Shown: positions 1-12,290 of the stretch, in pieces
Layout of the letters: each line of letters begins with the position of its first letter
Position numbering within the stretch: position 1 is the stretch's first letter
Assembly (NCBI GenBank): GCA_024114885.1
Contig: CP099421.1
Location: forward strand, 2,852,001-2,916,000
DNA: 64,000 nt
From: Septoria linicola
Taxonomy: Eukaryota; Ascomycota; Dothideomycetes; Mycosphaerellales; Mycosphaerellaceae
Reading direction: 5' to 3'
Made by a program: the position numbers and the translations under genes
Notes under the pieces: generated by a model
Seen by the model: only the letters and a program-made list of their open reading frames with translations
Databases searched by the model: none
Told to the model about the DNA's origin: nothing

Positions 1-905
1 CCTGGACGACTATGAAGCAGCACACGCCATCGGATCGTCCTCCTTCGTGGCCATCGCCACAGTCGGTGGGCCGCTCCACGCGTTCTTCACGGCCATGTGT
101 CACTACCCATCATGGCAGTCCAAAGTCGTCGAGGAAATCGATCGCGTTTGTGGGAATCGACCACCTGAGATGTCCGACATGCCCAATCTACCACACCTGC
201 GAGCGACAGTGAAAGAGATTGTTCGCTGGCGACAAGCCACTCCTCTCGGCGTGCCTCATGTTGTCATGGAAGACGACATCTACGAAGGCTACCACATTCC
301 TAAGGGCGCAATCTGCCACGCAAACCACTAGTAAGACCGGCCTCTCCCTTCTCCCCACACACGAGCTAACACGTCTCCCTCACAGCCTCATCTCCCGCGA
401 AGAATCCATCTACCCCTCTGGCAACGAATTCATCCCCGAACGCTGGCTCTCTCCTGCCTACCCAACCTACAAAGAACCCCTCACCGAGTTCCCCAACCTC
501 TCCGGCGACCGCGGCTTCGGCTACGGCAATCGCTCCTGCCCCGGCGTCGACCTCACTCAATGCGAACTCCTCGGCCTGATCGGCCACCTCATCTGGGCCT
601 TTGAGATCAAACGTCTCGAAGGCAAAGAAGCCGCAGAGCACCCTGTGCCGTGGTATGAGACTGCGCCGTGGGTGATTACGATGAGTAAGCCGTTCAAGTG
701 TGATGTGAAGGTTAGGTCTGAGGAGAAGAGGAGATGGATTGAGGAGAATGCTCCCGATGGGGCGAGTTTGATTAGGGAGAGTGAGAGGGAGAGGAAGACG
801 AAGTGGGATGTGGTGAGGAAGAAGGGGCAGGAGCATTTTAATTGGGATGGGTTGACGGATCAGGCTAGTGGACATAGTGGGAAGGTCTATGGGCCAGGAG
901 TTTAG
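1..905 (+). CDS. Cytochrome P450, 3' part (5' end outside window)
   Basis: This is the C-terminal half of a haem-thiolate monooxygenase, probably ER-anchored; the substrate is unknown. The exons are <2-330 and 386-905. The 55-bp intron (331-385) has GTAAGA at its 5' end, a GCTAAC branch-like site and CACAG at its 3' end, and it splits a Tyr codon. Visible landmarks are an I-helix segment ending in MCHYPSWQSKVVEEID, the K-helix ExxR in KEIVRWR, a PERW-type motif (FIPERW) and the Cys-ligand loop FGYGNRSCPG. The I-helix is odd: where AGxDTT is expected it reads VAIATV, keeping the Thr but lacking the acidic residue. About 85 residues follow the substrate-recognition end, with a very charged Glu/Arg/Lys tail that is longer than in most P450s. 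It is the last gene before the RIPed block and its stop codon is intact. The family call is certain; the CYP family is not assignable here. Confidence 0.95.
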
Positions 906-1089
906 AGCGTGTAAGTATCTTGCGGTTTGGTGTGACTGCAGCATTACGATGACGAGTGTGTGGTAGATCGCAAGGGCGTCGTGATTTAGGCTGTGCTACC
1001 TTAGTCAACCAACAGATATTGCACAGATTCGGCATAGAGCTCGATGTCACAATCAACGATAGCCAGCTTCGCCTATGCTCGACCGCTCG
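906..1089. other. P450 3' flank and left border of the RIPed block
   Basis: No gene is seen. Normal composition, with TG and CA present (for example gtgtggtagatcgcaag), runs to about 1,080. CA/TG then virtually disappear within a few tens of bases. The position marks the left edge of the transposon block; I see no clear terminal repeat exactly at the edge. Confidence 0.6.
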
Positions 1090-2854
1090 GCAAACGTTAC
1101 TATAAGGGACAATAAATCGAGCGTACTTAATATAGGGAGATATAAGGACATATTATACCCTCGTTAGGCTAAGTACTAGAGAAGCACGACTAAGTATATA
1201 TATTAGGCTCTTATATTTCTATAGAAGCTAATCCGTACCGTATACGAAAGTAGACGTTAACTAATCGAAGTTACTCGATATATCTATTAAAGTATATCTT
1301 ATAATTAGGGCGCGGGTTATAGATAGCTAAGTAGGAAGTAGAGGACTAACTTAAGTAAGAATAATAATAGGTAGCTTACCTAGTCGATTAATATATACTC
1401 TATATATTAGTAATAAGATAAGTAGAGAATAGAGAGAAATAACGAAGATAAAGATATAAGAATACTAGATACTTAGCTATACTAGGTACTTAATATTAGC
1501 GTTCCTACCTAATAATAATAGAACGAGACTCTAGACTAATATATATAGTAGACCTTACGACTAGTACGAAGCTATTATTATAGCTTCACGATTAGCGTAG
1601 CGTGAAAACAGCCTATAGCTAATATAAAAAGCTAGTATAGCTTATAGGTAAAAGAGCTATAAGCTATAGCTTTATATACCTATAGGACTTCTTTATAGAA
1701 ATAGAGCGTACGACTAGTAAAGACGCCCTAGATACTAGTATCTAGATCTCTTAGAGCTTAATAGTAGTTTTAGTAATTATACTTCTAATAGATAGTATAT
1801 AAGATAGTATAGTCGCGCGTTTATAGACTTTAAGAGAGATAAGAAATTTAGGCTATAGAAGGCTTATAATATAATACGTAGCTTATATACGACTACTAAT
1901 ATTAATTATATCTCGAGCGAATATATAGTATTAGTACTTAAATACCTAGACCCGACTAGGTTTATATTATATAACTCTAGTAGTTATAGCTACGGCTATA
2001 TATATACTCGAGATCTTATATACTAAAGAGTCTAAGTATTAGAGACTTTATATACTCGATATAAAGATTATAACCTTCTATAAATACTAACGCTAAGCTT
2101 AAGTAACTAAAGCTTCTATATATCGATTAATATAGTAAGTACGAGTACTATAGTCTTATTATTAGTAGTAGTAATTATAGAGTATAAGATATAGTATCTT
2201 ATTAAAATAGTATAAGAAAAGAAAAGGCTAGATTTACTATATAGCTAGCTTATTACTAAATTATCTCTAAGTATATACCTAGCTATAAAGAAGGCTCCTT
2301 ATTAGACGATTATTACCTAGTATCTTAGTAAAACTATAATAGGCCTTTCTATAGAGTATCGTAGTAGTAAAGATCTTATATAAGTAAGATAAGCTAGCGA
2401 ACTAGAATAGTATTATAATTATAAGAAGAAGAGCCTATAAATATATAATAGATATAGTATAGTAGAGCTTAAGGCCTAGGATCTAGTATAGTATTAGTAT
2501 AAGAGGATATATAGTAAGGACTTCTTCTATAGCTAGTATTACTAGAGTTTTAGTAACGTATCTTCTTCTAGAAAGCTATAATACTTATACTATAGTAGTA
2601 AGAAGTTATAAGATAGTAATCTATTATATAGTAGTACTCTATAGTCGTATATTATTTATATACTATCGTATATTATACTATACTATTACTAGCTTCTAGA
2701 GCAACGCTATATAAGAGACCTATCTAACGATATACTTTAGACTACTTTTATAAGATTATCGTATATATTTACTAGCTTTATAGAGATAAGAGATAAGTTA
2801 AATCGCTATATATACTCTCTACTCTATAGCGCTATTATATCGTATTAGATAGTT
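1090..2854. repeat. Unclassified RIPed relic
   Basis: This is strongly RIPed DNA left of the Copia A relic. One plus-strand frame from about 2,160 to 2,850 reads as protein-like text interrupted only by TAG and TAA, which suggests a coding remnant, but I recognise no retrotransposon or transposase motif. No terminal repeat partner was found. It may be part of a transposon, or the left flank into which the Copia A unit integrated. Confidence 0.4.
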
Positions 2855-3131
2855 TATTAAGAATATATCCTAGATAGTTAGGTTAGATATAGATATTTAG
2901 ATATAGTTCTAGATACCTAAGGTATCTATCTAAGGCTTAGTAAGAGATATATCTTACTTCTTCTTCTTTTCTTCTTAGATAACTAACTTGATTAACTTTA
3001 TATTTAATTCCTAGTATATTACTACTATACTATATATATAAGATAGTTTAAGATTAATTCTCTATTCTTCTTTACTATACTATACTCTTCTTAATATTAT
3101 ATAGTATCTAATATACTCTCTACTTTTAATA
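2855..3131 (+). repeat. Copia LTR, inverted copy (277 bp)
   Basis: It is the reverse complement of the 8,010-8,286 LTR. It starts TATTAAGAATATATCC (RIPed TGTTAAG...) and ends CTACTTTTAATA (RIPed ...TTTTAACA). The identification rests on long matches over its whole length, such as the segment around 2,940-3,000 complementary to 8,155-8,215. Its inverted orientation relative to the other LTR is unexpected for an intact retroelement. Confidence 0.8.
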
Positions 3132-6100
3132 GAGAGTATTAGAAGCTAGTCTTTAATAAAATTAAGAGTAGCTTAGTTATTATCTTTTAGCTAAATTAGC
3201 CTAATTCTAGTAATAGTTTCCTAGTTACTAAGAATTCTTAGTTAGTAAGAATACTCTTCTACTAACTTAGAATATCTAAGCTCTCTTAAAATAGTACTAA
3301 GAAACTATAACTATTTTATATATACTCTTATAGCTATATATTTAGCTTCTATTATAGATATAGCTATAGATTTCTACTTCTTACTTATCTAGAAGATTAG
3401 TATACTATAAAGAAAGAAGATATATCTAAGGATTAAGACTCTATTAGTCTTATCTATTATATAGTTAGAGTCTATATATCTAGTAAGATAGCCTTAAATA
3501 TTCCTTAAGTATCTTAAACTAAGATCTAGATTTAATCTTAGGTATCTAGTTAGCTTCTTTAGAGCCTTTATATATTCTACTATTAGATTACTAATATAGG
3601 AGCTTAATCTTCTAAGAGTAAATAAGATATCTAGTCTTATAATAGTTATAAGCTATATCTATATTCTAATAATAGATTAGTATTCTTATTTATTATATCT
3701 TTTATAATTTAGTCTAGTAGGCTTTAGACTTTTATAGCTATCTATTAGTAAAAGAGTTAAAAATATAGTTTCTTAGCCTATTCCTATCTTAGCTAGGTTC
3801 TCTTAGATATAATACTTCTAGTTAAGTTTTAGCTAGCCTTACTATCTATTTCTTATTAGTCTTATTCTAAGAATCTTATCTAGTTCTCTAAGATCTTTAA
3901 TCTTAAAGACCTTACTAAGTTAGTCTTTAAACTAGAGAATATCTTCTAGTCTCTCTATAATAGTAGGTATATTATTAATATAGATTAGGATTATTAGATC
4001 TTTTCTTTTCTTATAGATTAGAAGATATAGATCTACTTCTAATTATCTAAATCCTATTCCTTTTAGTTTTAATATATATAGCTAATTCTAGTCTCTTATA
4101 GCTTACTTTAGCCTATAGAGACTCCTTAGAACTTATAAGACTATACTAGTTAGTAGGTTAATACCTAGTAGTAGGATTATATAGATACTCTTATATAGAG
4201 TACTCTCTATAAATATATTATTTATATCTACTTAGTATAGAACTAGGTCCTTCTTATAGACTATAGCTATAAATCCTCTTAGAGTATCCTATCTAACTAT
4301 AGAGGTTAAAGTTTCTATATAGTCTACTCTATACTTTTAAAAGAACCTTCTTATAACTAGTCTTATCTTAAACTTTTTAATAGCTCTACTAAGCTTTCTT
4401 TTAATATTAAAGACCTATCTTAAGGTAACTAAGTTAGCCTCTTTTAGTAAGACTACTATAGTCTAGGTATTATTACTTATAAGTATATCTAGCTTCTTCT
4501 AAATAGCTTCTTACTAGAGATAACTCTATTTAGAATTACTTACTACTTCCTTATAGTTTCTTAGGATTAGAATCTTCTATTTATATATTCCTACTTCTTT
4601 AGTAATAGAGAATATAATCTCTTTAACTTTCTTTAAATAGAGCTTATAGCTAAGAAGAAAGCCTAATACTCTAGAAGTATTCTCTTATCTAGCTAACTAG
4701 TCTAATCTAACTTAAGTCTAATTAGCTTTAGCTTCTAGTTAAACCTATTAAGTTCTTAGAATACTTTTTCTTTCTAAGAGTTTACTTTAAGACTATCTAC
4801 TTCTAATCTACCTCTATAGTTTCTTAGATAGAATTCTTAGATTCTTTTTTAACTTTTTTTTAGTTTAGGAATTTTCTATACTCTTCTATATCTTCTAGTA
4901 GAAGTAGAAGTTATATAAAGAGTTTCTCTCTTTTCTAACTCTATATTAATAGCTAAGAAGTAGGCTTATACTAGCTTATACTAGAAGTACCTAGAGTACT
5001 CCTACTAGCCTATAGAGTAGGCTAGCTAATAGTTCTTAGCCTTCTAACTAGTCTTCTTTCTAGAGCTAAACTAGGAAGATTCTTAATCTTAATATTTAAG
5101 TCTAATTCTCTACCTAGTTTATTTTTAAAGAAGATTATATTAGTATACTACTTAATAGCCTTTATATCTAGCTCTTAGAACTTCTATACCTTTACTATAT
5201 TATTATAGTATCTAATAAATATAGTATTCTTTCCTCTATTTATTAGTTTATTACTCCTTACCTACTAAGACTATACTCTTATATCTATATATACTATAGC
5301 TCTATATCTCTATATCTTAAAGTAGAAGACTATTAGTTTAATCCTATTAAAAGCTTTATTAGGTAAGAGCTTAAATCTCTTAATATTAGATCTATTTAGA
5401 AGCTTATTCCTTATATATACTTATACTTCTAAAGCTTCTAGCTAAAATTTAATAGATATCTTACTTTCTTTAAATATTACTCTAATAGAAGCTTCTAATA
5501 TTTAGATAGACCTCTTAACTACTCTATTCTAGAGTAAATTATAGGCCTTAGTTAGCTTAAGAGTAATTCTAAAGTTCTTCTTCTACTATTTAATTAAAGT
5601 AGTAATCTCTTTAGTATTATTAGCTCTTATAGACTTAAGAAGTACTACTAACTACCTTTCTATCTTAATCCTCTAGTCTAAAGAGTAGTTAGTATATCTA
5701 ATCTAGTTTTAAGTAGAAATACCTATTTCTTTCTTAAGAAGTTATTAATAATCTTAAGCTACTATATAAAACTCTTTACTAATAATAGTAATAGTCTATA
5801 GATATCTACTAATATAAGAGCTAATCTTTTAGGTCTTCTCTTAATAGACTTACCTAGGTATTCCTTTATCTTATCTATTATATAGATTCTATACTTATAT
5901 TCTTCCTAGTTAGAAATTAGAATTCTTTTTTTTAGATTAGTAATTTTATAAAGATTTAAGAGTAACTCTCTTCTAAAGTATATTAATCTTCTATACTATA
6001 GCTCCTACTATTTTAGATCCTTCTCTAATAGAGTAGTATAGGTATTATTAACCTTTATAGAATTATATAGTAAGTAATATAACTTTTTCTATAAAAGAAA

Positions 6101-8009
6101 TAATATCTTACTAATAAATAGAATATCTCTAACTAGCTTAGTCTTTATAACTATTTAGCTATCTAGAGAGGTAAGAGTAAAACTAGGCTTTTAGACTCTA
6201 AATTACTTACTAAACTAATTCTATAATATAAGATTTACTCTAAGATAAAGAATAAATAGTACTCTATTAAATAGAACTTCTCCTTCTAAGATTCTCTTTA
6301 TCTATACTAGTCTAGAGTAGGTTATATAAAGATATTCTTCTTCTACCTTAATCTATACTTTCTTCCTTAGTAGCTTTACTAATCTAAAGATAGATAGTTA
6401 GTTAGTTATATAAGATAAGATATAGGAATCTAAGAGCTATTCTTAAGGTAATAACTTACCTTTAGCCTCTATTATAGAATAGGCTAACTTATCTTATTTA
6501 TTATCTTCTAATAGAGAATTATTATTACTCTTAGAACTAGAATAAGTTCTAGAATTAGAACTAGAACTAGACTTCTAAGCTAAAAATCCTTTCTTTAGAA
6601 GCTTTCTAGATCTTTCTATTCTCTAAAACTACTTATCTATTTTCTAGATAGCCTTCTTTAGCTTATTATATAATAATAACTTATAGATAGCTTTCTTAAT
6701 ATATCTAGTATTCTTTAGTAAAAAGAATCCTCTTACTCTCTTTCTAAAAGATAATCTCTAAAGATCCTTCTAGTTCTAAGAACTATTCCTCTACTAGAAT
6801 AGTTTTTTAGTAGTAGAAAGATTAGAATAATCTTTTAACTAGTACTTCTCTTTCTTATAGAGCTAGTATATTAGTAGAGACTTTCTTTAGTAAGGCTATC
6901 TAGGATAGAATATAGCTAAACCTATATCTATTTTATCTAGATTATCTCTTACCTCTTAGGACTTAAGTAGAAGGAGAATAGTATCTATATCTAAGAATAG
7001 TTAAGTTATAATAGTATTCTTAGCTACTTAGTATAATATAGATAGAGATTAGAAGAGATATTTTAGTCTCTTTTCTTAGCTCTAGTAGTAAGTTTCCTAA
7101 GGATTAATCTTAGTAATTCTCTTATCTAGGCTTCTAAAATATCTCTATACTTCTTTTATTATCTTATTAGATAATATCCTATATATAATAAACTACTTAA
7201 TTAGACCTATAGTATAGGACTTTAGAACTCTATTATACTTATTCTAGAGAACTATCTATATCTTAGCTATAAATATAGTAATATACTATATCTCTAGCTC
7301 TATCTTATTATCTTTACTAATACTATATCTAATACTAAACCTATATACTATATTATCTTTTAAGAAATATTAATTCTAGGTAATATATATCTAGAGATTA
7401 GTATCCTATTAAACTATATATAGGTTCTTTCTAATAATTAGTTAGCTAATTACCTAGAACTAGTCCTTTCCTTCTAGTTTATCTATCTATAGCCTAAACT
7501 ATTTCTTCTAGTTAGTTCTATCTAGGATTAGAATCCTTTAGCTCTTCTTATCTTCTTAGTCTATTATAGAAATAGGTAAATAGAATAAATAATTAATAGA
7601 ATACTTTAGACTAGCTAGAGATTCTAGAGAAGAGTAATTTCTTATAGTAGAGAGACTAGCTTTAAGAGATAGAGACTCCTTATATAAGAGAAATTACTAA
7701 GACTTAGATCTTTCTCTCTTAGCTAAGTTTCTACTACTAGGTAGTAGGAAAGCTAAGTAGCTCTTCTAACTCTAGTAATACTAGATATAATAGTAGAGAA
7801 CTAGATAGGTATTAATAAAGTAGGAATATACTACTATATTATAGAGATCTTTACTAACTTATATACTACTAGGTATAAACTAGCTTCGTTAGTAATATAG
7901 TTAGAGAAACTTCTAGGCTCTAAATGTTTTCTATAAACTATAAGAGATATAAGTAACCTATACTAATATAGATTACTCCTATTTAGTATATAAACCTAGG
8001 CTTAGAACC

Positions 8010-8286
8010 TATTTAAAGTAGAGAGTATATTAGATACTATATAATATTAAGAAGAATATAGTATAGTAAAGAAGAATAGAGGATTAATCTTAAACTATCT
8101 TATATATATAGTATAGTAGTAATATACTAGAAACTAAATATAAAGTTAATTAAGTTAGTTATCTAAGAAGAGAAGAAAGAGAAGTAAGATATATCTCTTA
8201 CTAAGCCTTAAGTAGATATCTTAGGTATCTAGAACTATATCTAAATATCTATATCTAGACTAACTATCTAGGATATATTCTTAATA
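8010..8286 (-). repeat. Copia A right LTR (277 bp)
   Basis: It starts TATTTAAAGTAGAGAG and ends TATTCTTAATA; the ends are RIPed forms of TGTTAA...TTAACA. It matches the two Copia B LTRs (25,935-26,212 and 31,956-32,233) throughout, with differences mainly at former CA/TG sites. Confidence 0.88.
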
Positions 8287-8620
8287 TCGATTCTATTTTA
8301 ATATTAAGTCTTAAGATAGCTATTTTTACTCTATCTATACTTACTACTAGGTTTATCCTATTAGATACTCTCTTAAACTCTTAAATAGAATAGTATCTAG
8401 TAGCTTAGTAAGGATATCTACTATTTATTCTTTTATAGAGACCTAAACTAGCTCTATTAGACCTAGATAGTAGATATCTTATATATAATAATACTCTATA
8501 TCTATATACTTAGTCTTAGTATAGTATTTAGGATTATTAGCTAATTCTATAGCTAAGTTTAAATTATTATAGACTATAATCGCCTTTTCTTCTATTTCTA
8601 GTTCTTTATAAATTTCAGAA
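8287..8620 (-). mobile_element. Remnant of a second Copia family: RNase H C-terminus
   Basis: Read on the minus strand (8,620 to about 8,340), this fragment gives the Copia RNase H tail: a NLAIELANNPKYYTKTKYID segment, then a DIxY region, and VDILTK before LFKSLREYLIG. These correspond to the well known 'N..A..L..NP..H.R.KHID' and 'DxLTK' motifs of Ty1/Copia, here with His and Gln codons RIPed. It is cut on the right by the plus-strand element that follows and on the left by the Copia A LTR. It is therefore an older insertion that both younger elements entered. Confidence 0.75.
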
Positions 8621-8650
8621 AGATAAGTTTAGCTTATTCTAAGACTAGAC

Positions 8651-8765
8651 TTCTAGAGGCGACTCTAATATTATATAACTAAGTTATATAATAGCTATTA
8701 GATTTTATATTAGAGAGCGACTCTAATATTATATAATTAGATTATATAATAGATACTAGATTCTT
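8651..8765. repeat. Direct repeat, 58-bp period, two copies
   Basis: The motif gcgactctaatattatata begins at 8,659 and again at 8,717, each followed by a self-complementary AT-rich arm (aactaagttatataatag, then aattagattatataatag). It lies in the LTR/leader part of Copia C. Confidence 0.7.
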
Positions 8766-9101
8766 AAAAAGAAAGAAGGTCTAAAATTATCTAAATAATA
8801 CTCTAGAAGTTTCTATAGTATATATTAGTAGAGGTCTCCTATCTAGTACTATCTAGCTTAAAGGTCTAGAATTAAAGAGAAGTCTAAAGAAAATTAGATC
8901 TCTAATTAAAGATTCTAGAACTTTCTAAACTTATCTAAGGCTATATAAGCGATTATATAGCCTAGAAGATTCTAGTTATCTTAGAGAGAATACTTAAGTA
9001 GACGCCTACGCTCTACTTAGTAGAATAATAATGAAAGTTCTAACTACTCTCTAATTAACCTAATTCTCCTTAAAGCCTCTATAATAATCGATTAACTAAC
9101 T

Positions 9102-9137
9102 ATCGATATTTGATTAATCTCTAAATCAAATATTGAT
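9102..9137. other. 14-bp stem-loop in Copia C leader
   Basis: atcgatatttgatt at 9,102-9,115 pairs with aatcaaatattgat at 9,124-9,137 with one mismatch and an 8-base loop. It is one of the few spots in the block where TG and CA survive. The function is unknown; it may be a leftover of leader RNA structure or chance. Confidence 0.5.
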
Positions 9138-12100
9138 TTAGAACTAACGAGCTATTCCTATTAAATTTTTATAGGTTATAAGCCTAGTCTACGATAAAGC
9201 TTAGACTAACCTTAGACGACGTATAGACTATCTCTAGAGCGTATAGACCCTACCTAGAGGAAATATAACTCTTTTCTAGAACTTTCTCTAGAATCTTTTC
9301 GAAAATCGATAATAACTAAATTAAATCTTAACTAAATTAGACGATTTATAGTTTAGAAGAAAGCTAAAAGAAAGCTCTTCTAAAACTACTATATCGAGGA
9401 TTTTTACTATAACGAACTAGAGAGCTTATAGCCTTTAAAGTCTCTACTATCTCTTATCTAGGAAACTAAGATTATATAAGAGTATTAAGAGTTAGAAAAA
9501 CTATTATACTAGTTAGACCTCTTAAGTAAGTAGTATACTAATAGGTATTATTAAGAACAGCTAAATTCAAGTATATTATAAGATAGTAAGCCTAGTATTA
9601 AGTTTCTCTCTCTAGAAGCTTTAAGATATTTAATAATTATATTATTAAGTAATAAGACCTCTAGATTTTAATATCTAAAAGAGTAAGAAACTAATAAGAT
9701 ATAGTCTCTAAGAATAAAGTCTAACCTAACTAAAACAGGCTATATTATTACTATAACTAGCGATTAAAACGATACTAGTAACGATAAAGTACTAGTCTCT
9801 ATTAGGCTAGCTTTAGAGGATAGCTCTCTCTTATAAATTTAAGATAAAGAGAGAGCTAAAATAGCTTAGAATACTCTTAAAGAACTCTACTCCTCTAAAG
9901 GATTTAGTTCTAAGTTCCTTCTCTTAAAAGAGCTATTCTAAACTACTCTAGAGACTTTAGAATCTATAGAGTCGTATATTAATATAATTCGTCGCCTTAC
10001 TAATAATCTAAAGAGTAAGGAGGTTATTATACTAGACTAAGTAATAATAGCTTAGACTTTAAATAACCTAAATAACGAATATAGCTCCTTTATTACCTCT
10101 ATAAGTTAAAATCTAAGAGATAATAAAGCTAGCTATACTCTAGAGACTTTCTTCTTAAATATACTAGATAAATCTAGAAGATATAGTACTAAAGAAATAG
10201 TACTTTTCTCTAGAGATAATAAGTCTAAGAAGTCTATTTAGAATAAACCTAAGAGTATCTTTAAGAGACTAAATAAGAAGAGCTCTAAGGACTCTACTAA
10301 ATATTATTTCTATTATTCTAAGAAAAGATATTTAGAAGAGGAATATTTTAATAAGTACCCTAGCCTATACTCTAGTTAGTAGTAAGCTAGTAAAGAGTCT
10401 AAATATACTAAATCTAGTAGTAGTCTATCTAAAGAAGATATTCTAATTACTAGAGAAGTAGAAGAAATATAAGATAAAGTAGAAGTACTATATTCTACTA
10501 TAGATATCGATATATCTCTAAATACTCTTAGTCTAAAGCCTAAAGATATATAGATTCTAGACTTAGGTACTAGTAGATATATTATAAGTAATAAGGCGTA
10601 TTTTATATCTTTCTATAAGAAGAATACGATAATTAGATAGAGAGAAGCTAGCTCTACTATATCCTATAGAGTAGGCGATATAGAGATATAATTTAATAAT
10701 ACTAAAAAAGTTATAATCTTAACTAATTACCTATATACTCTAGATTTTAAGCTTAATCTAGTATCTATCTCTTAACTAGATAATAAGAGAGTTAGAGATA
10801 TACTAGAAAATAGTATAATAGAGCTATATAACTCTAGCTATTACCTATTAACTAAAGCTAAGTAAGATAAGTCGCTATATAAGCTAGATATCTTAATTCT
10901 CTCTACTTCTTTAAAAGAAGAAGCTCTATACTTAGAGTCTAAGAGCGACGCTAATATAAGACTAGGATATATAGGCGATAATGTCTTAAAACACCTAGAT
11001 ATTAGCCTAGATAATAAAGAAATTAGTCTAAAATATAAGGTATATATTTAATCTAAATATACTTATAAAATAAGTTACTAAATTATAGAGAAAGCTAAAA
11101 GCTATCTAGATAAGATAAGCTACGATATCTATAGCTCTATAGAGCCTCCTACTAAATAGAGGTATTACTACTTTCTTAGCTTTATAGATAATTATAGTCG
11201 TTATTTAGAAATTAACCTATTACGACTTAAATCTAAAGCTTTCTCTAGTATTAAAGACTTTAAAGTAAGAGCTAAAAGCTCTAACTTAAATAGTAATAAA
11301 AGGCTACTACTTAAGATATTTAAAAGCGATAATACTAAAGAACTTAATAGTTCTAAAGTAGAGAGTCTCTTTAAAGAAAGTAGGATAAAACACGAACTTA
11401 GTAGCTCTTATAATCCTAAACAAAATAGGCTTATAGAGAGACTAAATAGAACTCTACTTAATAAAGTACGTGCCTTACTACTAGAGTCTAATCTTCCTAA
11501 GTACTTTTAAAGTAAGGCTCTAGAAGCGGCTATATATCTATATAATAGAACGTCGTACTCGTCTTTTAACTATAAATCACCCTATAAGGTTAGGTCTAAT
11601 AAGAAGCTAAACCTTAGTAATATACGCATTTTTAGCTCTATATCTTATTATTCTAGAGTTAATACTAAGAATTTAGATTCTAGAGCTCGTAAGGCTATCT
11701 TAATCGGCTATAGCGAGTCTAAGAACTATAAACTCTTTAATTTAGAGTTAAAACATACTATCTAGGCACGAGATATTACTATTCTAGAAAATTAGTTATA
11801 TAAAGATAAAGATATACTAAGAACTAGTCTAAATCTAGAAGAAGAACCTCTAATAACTCTATCTAATAATAACTAAAATCTAGGAAAAGTCTAAGCTTCT
11901 CTAGATAAGGTCTAGGCTCCTCTAGAGGAGATCTAGGCTTCTCTAGATAAAGTCCAAGCTTAGACCTCTAATAATCAACCTATAAACCTAGAGTTAGATC
12001 GAACTACGCCTACTAGTTCTATATCTAATAGAGATATATCTCTAGAGCTAGAACAAGACGAGTTACAAGATAATATAGAAGGTTTTTCTAAAGTGCCTAA

Positions 12101-12290
12101 GATAGATATAGAGGATATTACTAGTTCTAGACCTATAAATACTCTAGAAGACGATAGTCTAGACGACGAGCTAGCCTTATATACCCTTATAGATAGTAAT
12201 AATTATAATAACTCTACTATATATAAAGAAGCTATTAATAGTCCTAATAAAGAGACATAGTTAGAGTCTATATCGTCTAAAATTAATATA

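Larger units (their letters stand above)
2855..8286 (-). mobile_element. Copia A: heavily RIPed Ty1/Copia relic
   Basis: This is a minus-strand Ty1/Copia element that aligns along most of its length with Copia B (25,935-32,233). The stretch next to the right LTR (about 7,850-8,009) matches 31,800-31,955 almost base for base apart from transitions. Read on the minus strand from right to left it should run gag, protease, integrase, RT and RNase H. It is saturated with RIP stops and has almost no TG or CA left. Two oddities stand out. The left LTR (2,855-3,131) lies in the opposite orientation to the right LTR (8,010-8,286). The internal region (about 4.88 kb against 5.74 kb in Copia B) also lacks about 0.85 kb corresponding to 26,213-27,060, the RNase H C-terminal end. 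No matching target duplication was found, so the left end is rearranged. Confidence 0.85.
8621..12290 (+). mobile_element. Copia C: RIPed gag-protease-integrase part
   Basis: This is a plus-strand Copia relic of another family than Copia A/B. About 8,621-9,340 is leader/LTR-like. From about 9,500 a Gag frame shows the UBN2-like LKELYSSKGFSSKFLLLKE and SIESYINIIRRLTNNLKS segments. A degraded CCHC knuckle follows near 10,300-10,350, with Cys and His codons turned to Tyr. The protease site ILDLGTSRYI (normally DSGAS) is near 10,550-10,590. An integrase spans about 11,040-11,750, with FIDNYSRY, KSDNTKEL and IERLNRTLLNKVRALL. The frame stays colinear apart from RIP stops. It ends abruptly at 12,290, before RT, where Gypsy R1 sequence begins. 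The right half of the element is missing. Confidence 0.85.
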
